Below the pieces are notes generated by a model. It was given only the letters and a program-made list of their open reading frames with translations, ran no database searches and had not been told where the DNA came from. Source: Verrucomicrobiota bacterium (GTDB taxonomy: Bacteria; Verrucomicrobiota; Verrucomicrobiia; Limisphaerales; J093). From it: a stretch of 64,000 nucleotides of DNA. Positions 59,877 through 64,000 of the stretch are shown piece by piece. The stretch is taken from the NCBI GenBank assembly GCA_016716505.1, contig JADJWF010000004.1:248001-312000 (forward strand), written 5' to 3'. The number at the start of each line of letters is the position of its first letter. Position 1 is the stretch's first letter. The translations under genes and the position numbers were made by a program.

Positions 59877-61832
59877 TCAGCCCTCGCCCGGCCGGTCCGA
59901 GACGGTGATGTGCCGCCGGATTTCCCGGCACAACTCGTCCACCTGGGTCGTTTGCATCCGGTGGAGCACGTCCGCCCACCGGGCGGCGAAATCGCCGTCC
60001 ACCTGGCGCGGCAGGTCCTCGAAAAGCCGGGTGAACGCCTCCGGATGCTGAGAATACTCCCGCTGGACCTCCAGGAACCGCTCACGCAGACCGGCCAGAT
60101 ACGCCCGGGCAAAGCGCCGCTTCCTTGGCACGAGCGCGGCCCGGCTGTTGACCGGACGCGCGTAAGCGGCCGCGAACCGCGTGAGGGGACTGGTCCAGTC
60201 CTTGAAGGTCCCGCCGTGATCGGTGATCACCAGGTGCGCGGGCAGTCCATCCGGCCCCTCCTGGATGACCTCGTCGCCTGCGTCGAAGATTGCGTTCTTC
60301 GCATCATCGGTCCGGCCGGCGATCAGGTTCAGGGCCGCCGCCTCGCCCAGCAGCCGCGCGAGGCGCAGCGAGTAAGCCTCATCACTCAGCTTGTACTTGG
60401 GAACCTTGTCGGTGGCTACGCCCCAGACGAAGTCGCGCACGAAATACGTCGCCCAGATTTGCACCTCCTTGTCTCCCAGACGAAACGTGCCGTCGTCGGG
60501 AAGCTGGTCCACCGTCACCCGCGGCGCGAGGCGCATGCCCAACTGCCGGCAGCCCAGCCGCCGGTTCATGACGAAGTTGGTGTAGTCGTTCGCCCAGACC
60601 AGCGCGTCGAGCACCGGCCAGTTCCCCTTCCGCAGGTGAATGCTGATGTCCCAGCGTTGGAACCGGATGATCTTCACCTGCCGCTCGGCGCCCACCGGCT
60701 TGATTTGGGCGATGTACACCTCGCGCCGGCCCTTCTCGATGGAGGTCTCAGCGGCAATCCGTCCGATGTTGATGTACTCAAGGTCGCCGAGTTCCCGATA
60801 GAAATTCCGGATGAGCCCGCGCACATGCTCGGAACACACGCGCTTCAAAATGGGGTCCTCCGGCGATTTCCGGAACGCCGTAAGCGCCGGGTCGAAGATC
60901 AGCTCGTTGTTGACGAAGGACGCGCCCGCCAGCCACTCGATCTTGAGGAAGAACTCCGAACTGAGGCCCTGCAGCACGTGATCGCTGAGCAACTCGTCCG
61001 GCGGGCTGACCAGCGTGGTGTACATGCGCTCGCGCCAGATGCTGGCGTTCAAATCGTCCTCGACGCAGTCGTTGGACACCGCCTCCTCAAACTCCGCGCG
61101 CAGCTTCTCGTACTCTGCCCGCAACGCCGTGTCGTCCAGCGCGGCCCAGTCCACCGCCGCGAACCGTTCCGCGTTGATCCCCTCGTCCACGGCGAAGAAC
61201 GACACCTCCGGGTTGTGCGACAGATTCCGGCGCCGGGAATACTCGGCAATCTCGACCAAGTGCTGGCGCAGCACTGCATCGGGCTGCTGGCCCAGGGCGG
61301 CAAACTGTGCGTAGGTCAGAAACCGCGTCCCCGTGATGCGGTTTTGGAAATAGATCTTCAATCCCCCCAGCGCCACCCGGCTGGATTCAATGAGCGCCTT
61401 GATGTCGTAGAGCGACCGGGGCAGCGGAGCAATGCGCCACAGCTCGCCGCGCTTGCGCATGGCCTCGATCACCTTCGGATGGTGCGGATACAGGTAGCGA
61501 ATGCGCCACTTGGGAACGATGGCCTGCAACTGCTCGTCGGCCGCGAACGCCAGCTCCATGTTGTCGGGATCCGGACGGATCAGGATGCTGTCCGCCTCCA
61601 CAAAGAGGCAGGCCGCTTTCTCCGCCACTAGGCTGAACAACTGGTGCCACGCTTGAGTGTCCTGTCCCTCCGCGGGCCTCGGCGCCCCGCGCTGGAGGTA
61701 ATTGGCGATCTGCTCTGCGTGGGAGGGACCGTCGGTGGTCAACGTGTGATCAGAGACGATGAGCGTCGCCGGCCCGCGATAGAATTCGCCGTTCGGCAGC
61801 CGCTCGAAAATCGGATGTCCGATGAACTTCAT
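59877..61832 (-). CDS. Large hypothetical protein with possible kinase-like motif
   Basis: 651 residues, no signal peptide or transmembrane segment; I do not recognise the family. The C-terminal half contains GRTDDAKNAIFD (506-517) and, 21 residues later, VITDHGGTF (535-543). This spacing recalls the catalytic loop D-x(2-4)-N and D-F/H-G metal motif of PI3/4-kinase-like and HipA-like folds (GDRH-DN-IL ... IDFG-F). No nucleotide-binding Lys is certain, though VYIAQIKPVG (372-381) is a candidate. The first 350 residues are a mixed alpha/beta region of unknown fold. Function is uncertain. Confidence 0.6.
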   Translation of the reverse strand: MKFIGHPIFERLPNGEFYRGPATLIVSDHTLTTDGPSHAEQIANYLQRGAPRPAEGQDTQAWHQLFSLVAEKAACLFVEADSILIRPDPDNMELAFAADEQLQAIVPKWRIRYLYPHHPKVIEAMRKRGELWRIAPLPRSLYDIKALIESSRVALGGLKIYFQNRITGTRFLTYAQFAALGQQPDAVLRQHLVEIAEYSRRRNLSHNPEVSFFAVDEGINAERFAAVDWAALDDTALRAEYEKLRAEFEEAVSNDCVEDDLNASIWRERMYTTLVSPPDELLSDHVLQGLSSEFFLKIEWLAGASFVNNELIFDPALTAFRKSPEDPILKRVCSEHVRGLIRNFYRELGDLEYINIGRIAAETSIEKGRREVYIAQIKPVGAERQVKIIRFQRWDISIHLRKGNWPVLDALVWANDYTNFVMNRRLGCRQLGMRLAPRVTVDQLPDDGTFRLGDKEVQIWATYFVRDFVWGVATDKVPKYKLSDEAYSLRLARLLGEAAALNLIAGRTDDAKNAIFDAGDEVIQEGPDGLPAHLVITDHGGTFKDWTSPLTRFAAAYARPVNSRAALVPRKRRFARAYLAGLRERFLEVQREYSQHPEAFTRLFEDLPRQVDGDFAARWADVLHRMQTTQVDELCREIRRHITVSDRPGEG

Positions 61833-61913
61833 ATGGTTTCAGCGGTCGGGTTTCCCCCTCCCGGCATTGTCACCGTGGGCTCTTCACCGCGACTTGTCCA
61901 TCGGGAATTTGGC

Positions 61914-62474
61914 TCAGCCTGCCGCCCGCCGCCGGCCCCAGAAAACCGCCGCCGCGTGGATGAAGTAAAGCCCCACCAACGCCACCGCCCCCAGAAAGGC
62001 GCACAGCACCAGACCCGCCGTCGCCGCGCCGGAACGGTCGGCCCCGGGCTCCAGAACCGCCAGCCTCGGATCGGTCGGTGAATGATACACGGTGACGTTC
62101 GTCCCCGCCGGAAACCGCGCCGCCCACCGCTGGGCGAACTGGCGGGCCGTCTCGTTGGCGTGATACGTGTACACCCACTGCAGGCGGTTGTTTGTGTATG
62201 TCACCCCGTTCACCGTGTAGCGGTACTGCAGGAAGTCGAAATCCGGTCCGGCCAGGGATCCGGAGGTTGGTGGCACTCGTTCCGGGTCGGCGATGAGGAC
62301 TTCCCCTGGCGCGGTGGGCCAGGCGCGGGTGGCGTCGCCCGCCGCAAACTCCGGCGAAAACCAGAACGCCCGCACCACCGACAACATCCCCAGTCCGAGC
62401 AACGCGACCCAGACCACGCTGGCCACGACGGCGACCCGGTTGAAAGGGGATGGGGACGACCCGGATGAACTCAT
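61914..62474 (-). CDS. DUF3592-like membrane protein
   Basis: 186 residues with one hydrophobic segment near the start (about 17-37; VASVVWVALLGLGMLSV) and one near the end (about 152-173), with an extracytoplasmic beta-rich domain between them. The middle (WPTAPGEVLIADPE, YRYTVNGVTYTNNR, NVTVYHSPTDPRLAVLEPG) matches the DUF3592 pattern of membrane-anchored proteins of unknown function. It follows the HNH gene with a 162-bp gap and precedes the 651-residue gene by 81 bp; whether they form one unit is unclear. Confidence 0.75.
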   Translation of the reverse strand: MSSSGSSPSPFNRVAVVASVVWVALLGLGMLSVVRAFWFSPEFAAGDATRAWPTAPGEVLIADPERVPPTSGSLAGPDFDFLQYRYTVNGVTYTNNRLQWVYTYHANETARQFAQRWAARFPAGTNVTVYHSPTDPRLAVLEPGADRSGAATAGLVLCAFLGAVALVGLYFIHAAAVFWGRRRAAG

Positions 62475-62636
62475 TGCCTGAAGCTCCCTCAACGCCGGGA
62501 CGTTCCTGCGTCGCCGTGAACGCTCCCGTTCCACCGCTTCCAATGGCTGACTATCCGCACGTGGGCACTGACCCTATCGCGGGCGCCCGTTGACAAGCAA
62601 TCGCGCTCAAGCGCTTGCCACCGGGAACGCCCCAAT

Positions 62637-63230
62637 TCACCCGGTTGCTTCTGGGTTTGCGTCCCTTGGGGTTGATACCCTTGACGGCCAGCGATGCCTC
62701 AAAAAGCGCACCAAGTAGTAGCTGCCGCTCAAGTCCGAGACGCCTGCGACCTGCTTGATCTCCAGGTCGCTCGGAAACGTCTCGGGATCGCCCGCCAGCA
62801 ACTCGCGAACCGCGCGAAACACCCGAAGGTTCAAGCGGCTCCCCGGCGCACTGTTCGGCCGGCTGCGTTGCCGGTTACAGTCAGCGCACAAAACACGGAG
62901 GTTTGTCCGTTCATAGCCCAACTTGGGGTCAATCCGATCCAGGGTAATTCGAAGCTGGCTCCCGCACTCGGAGCAACGAAAGTCAGCCGCCCTGAAGATT
63001 GCCCAAAGCTCGTGAGTCGTTGGCACCTCGCAGACCGACCGGCCCATTGCTCGCTGGCGGCCCTCCAGCTTCTGTCGAAGGGATCCTGGTTGGTAGGGCG
63101 CTATCGCGCTAATCACGGCCCGCAGAGCATCGTCAGAGTTCTCCCCCGCGAAACGGAGGAAATCCCGCAGTTCTGCGAAGCAATCCGAAACCATCTCGAT
63201 CAGTTCCTTTCGCCCCTTGCCGGTGGCCAT
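62637..63230 (-). CDS. HNH-type nuclease-like protein
   Basis: 197 residues. A zinc-type HNH core is visible at about residues 85-120: CSECGSQLRITLDRIDPKLGYERTNLRVLCADCN, that is CxxC...(L)D-R-I-D-P...N...(L)C-x2-C, the usual finger of McrA-like HNH endonucleases, although the first HNH His is replaced by Asp (LDRIDP rather than xDHI). The N-terminal helical region (about 1-75) and the C-terminal helix region (about 130-197) are unrecognised. It could be a defence or homing nuclease, or an inactive derivative. It sits in sequence poorer in GC than the rest. Confidence 0.7.
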   Translation of the reverse strand: MATGKGRKELIEMVSDCFAELRDFLRFAGENSDDALRAVISAIAPYQPGSLRQKLEGRQRAMGRSVCEVPTTHELWAIFRAADFRCSECGSQLRITLDRIDPKLGYERTNLRVLCADCNRQRSRPNSAPGSRLNLRVFRAVRELLAGDPETFPSDLEIKQVAGVSDLSGSYYLVRFLRHRWPSRVSTPRDANPEATG

Positions 63231-63327
63231 TAACCCTGCTGGGTCTGAACCTACCCGAGCGCTTCCCGACGGACTGTCCGCCACCGGGACTGGACTCATC
63301 GGGGCCTCATCGCATGCCGGCGGCCAA

Positions 63328-63906
63328 CTACTGCGGCTGGCGGAATTGTGCCGGATTTCTGGGGCGTACGGACCCGTGGTCGCACTGGCCGGCGTAATCG
63401 GTGACGAGCAGCAGCTTATGAACGAGGGAGGCATCCAAGTGTGGGCCGAGGATTACCCGGCCTTGGCGCACGGGGTCTCTCTGAATATACGGGGGCACTG
63501 AGCCGGGCCTGGACAGCCACCTGCGCACGGCTTGGCTCTTCAAATCCATGACGTACGCCTGATGCCGCTGGTCCCACTTAAACTTGAAGGTCGCGTTAGC
63601 GGTATTGAGTGCCTTCTTGGGAAAATCTTCCGAGCGGATAAACACCGCTGCGAGCGATTTACCTCGCCGGTCGAGCAGATCGAGTTGAACGCGGAAGTTG
63701 GCTGCCAAATCTTGGGTGGTGAAGACGACTCGCTGCCGAACAATCGAGTAAACTCTCCCTGGCCCCGGAGGGTCATGCATGCCTTCTTGCTCCCAGTCCT
63801 TGTAACCGCTACCGGGCACAGGTTTCCTTGTGAATCCAAGATACTGGGACATGATTCGATCGAAGACTTCGAATTGCTGTTTGGGATCAGTGACTGGGTC
63901 TTTCAT
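63328..63906 (-). CDS. Hypothetical protein upstream of the HNH gene
   Basis: 192 residues, soluble, no signal peptide, no recognised domain. The central part contains VYSIVRQRVVFTTQDLAANFRVQLDLLDRRGKSL and ends with PPYIQRDPVRQGRVILGPHLDASLVHKLLLVTDYAGQ. It lies 97 bp upstream of the HNH gene on the same strand and may be co-transcribed. Start at 63906 is the first Met after a low-complexity leader; the frame opens at 63945. Base composition is clearly lower in GC than the bulk of the window, suggesting recent acquisition. Confidence 0.55.
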   Translation of the reverse strand: MKDPVTDPKQQFEVFDRIMSQYLGFTRKPVPGSGYKDWEQEGMHDPPGPGRVYSIVRQRVVFTTQDLAANFRVQLDLLDRRGKSLAAVFIRSEDFPKKALNTANATFKFKWDQRHQAYVMDLKSQAVRRWLSRPGSVPPYIQRDPVRQGRVILGPHLDASLVHKLLLVTDYAGQCDHGSVRPRNPAQFRQPQ

Positions 63907-64000
63907 GGTGGGGAGTGAGGTTTCGCAGTATGAACTGATAATCAAGCCGGCGGTTGGAGCAACTTTATCTCCGGCAGCGCAGTCTGGCCGACAATCCCCT

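Overview
The window is GC-rich, densely coding chromosomal DNA, most likely from a Verrucomicrobiota bacterium of the Pedosphaerales/Limisphaerales type. This is inferred from gene content: Tat-exported Gfo/Idh/MocA dehydrogenases, a GH127 arabinofuranosidase, a DUF5916 outer-membrane protein, a PEP-CTERM-type exported protein, a Ser/Thr kinase fused to WD40 repeats, and KdsB (LPS/Kdo synthesis, so a didermic envelope). Recognisable Shine-Dalgarno sequences are rare, so many starts rest on homology, signal peptides or stop/start overlaps. I see no rRNA, CRISPR array, insertion sequence, prophage or complete defence locus.

Layout. 1-4.9 kb: 3' part of a YgiQ-type radical SAM gene, then a minus-strand ABC exporter operon. 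4.9-9.0 kb: LysM/TPR lipoprotein, a PotA-like ATPase and TypA/BipA. 9.2-13.7 kb: tightly coupled lipoprotein-ResB-CcsA operon (system II cytochrome c maturation). 14-17 kb: gatB, carrying an in-frame palindromic insert, and a Tat oxidoreductase. 17-28.2 kb (minus): Ski2-like helicase, DUF5916 protein, GntP permease, a large exported protein, a trypsin-like protease, tRNA-Thr and SppA. 28.7-40.9 kb: carbohydrate and secretion block (GH127, SGNH esterase, clan GH-A hydrolase, Tat oxidoreductase with a coupled small membrane protein, M6-like metalloprotease, frameshifted PEP-CTERM protein, xylose-isomerase-like protein), closed by a clear terminator. 41-44.8 kb: kdsB-pyrG, a conserved hypothetical, and a ParA ATPase. 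45.4-48 kb: tRNA-Lys and an oxidoreductase/epimerase pair. 48.4-52 kb: kinase-WD40 protein. 52.2-59.5 kb: co-directional run of a hypothetical, thiE, PfkB kinase, MFS transporter, amidase and K+ channel. 59.5-64 kb (minus): YbjQ, a 651-residue protein with a possible kinase-like motif, a DUF3592 protein, an HNH protein and an orphan; the last two lie in visibly lower-GC sequence.

How the parts fit. The 28-48 kb genes suggest a saprophytic lifestyle based on plant or algal polysaccharide: arabinose/xylose side-chain removal, deacetylation, periplasmic sugar oxidation and intracellular isomerisation. The rest is mostly housekeeping. I did not find a convincing new multi-gene system. The most unusual observations are a palindromic insert inside the gatB reading frame, a PEP-CTERM tail displaced by a frameshift, a xylose isomerase homologue with a substituted metal ligand, the large protein with a possible PI3/4-kinase-like motif, and a Ski2-like helicase with a DEYQ box and a cysteine cluster.
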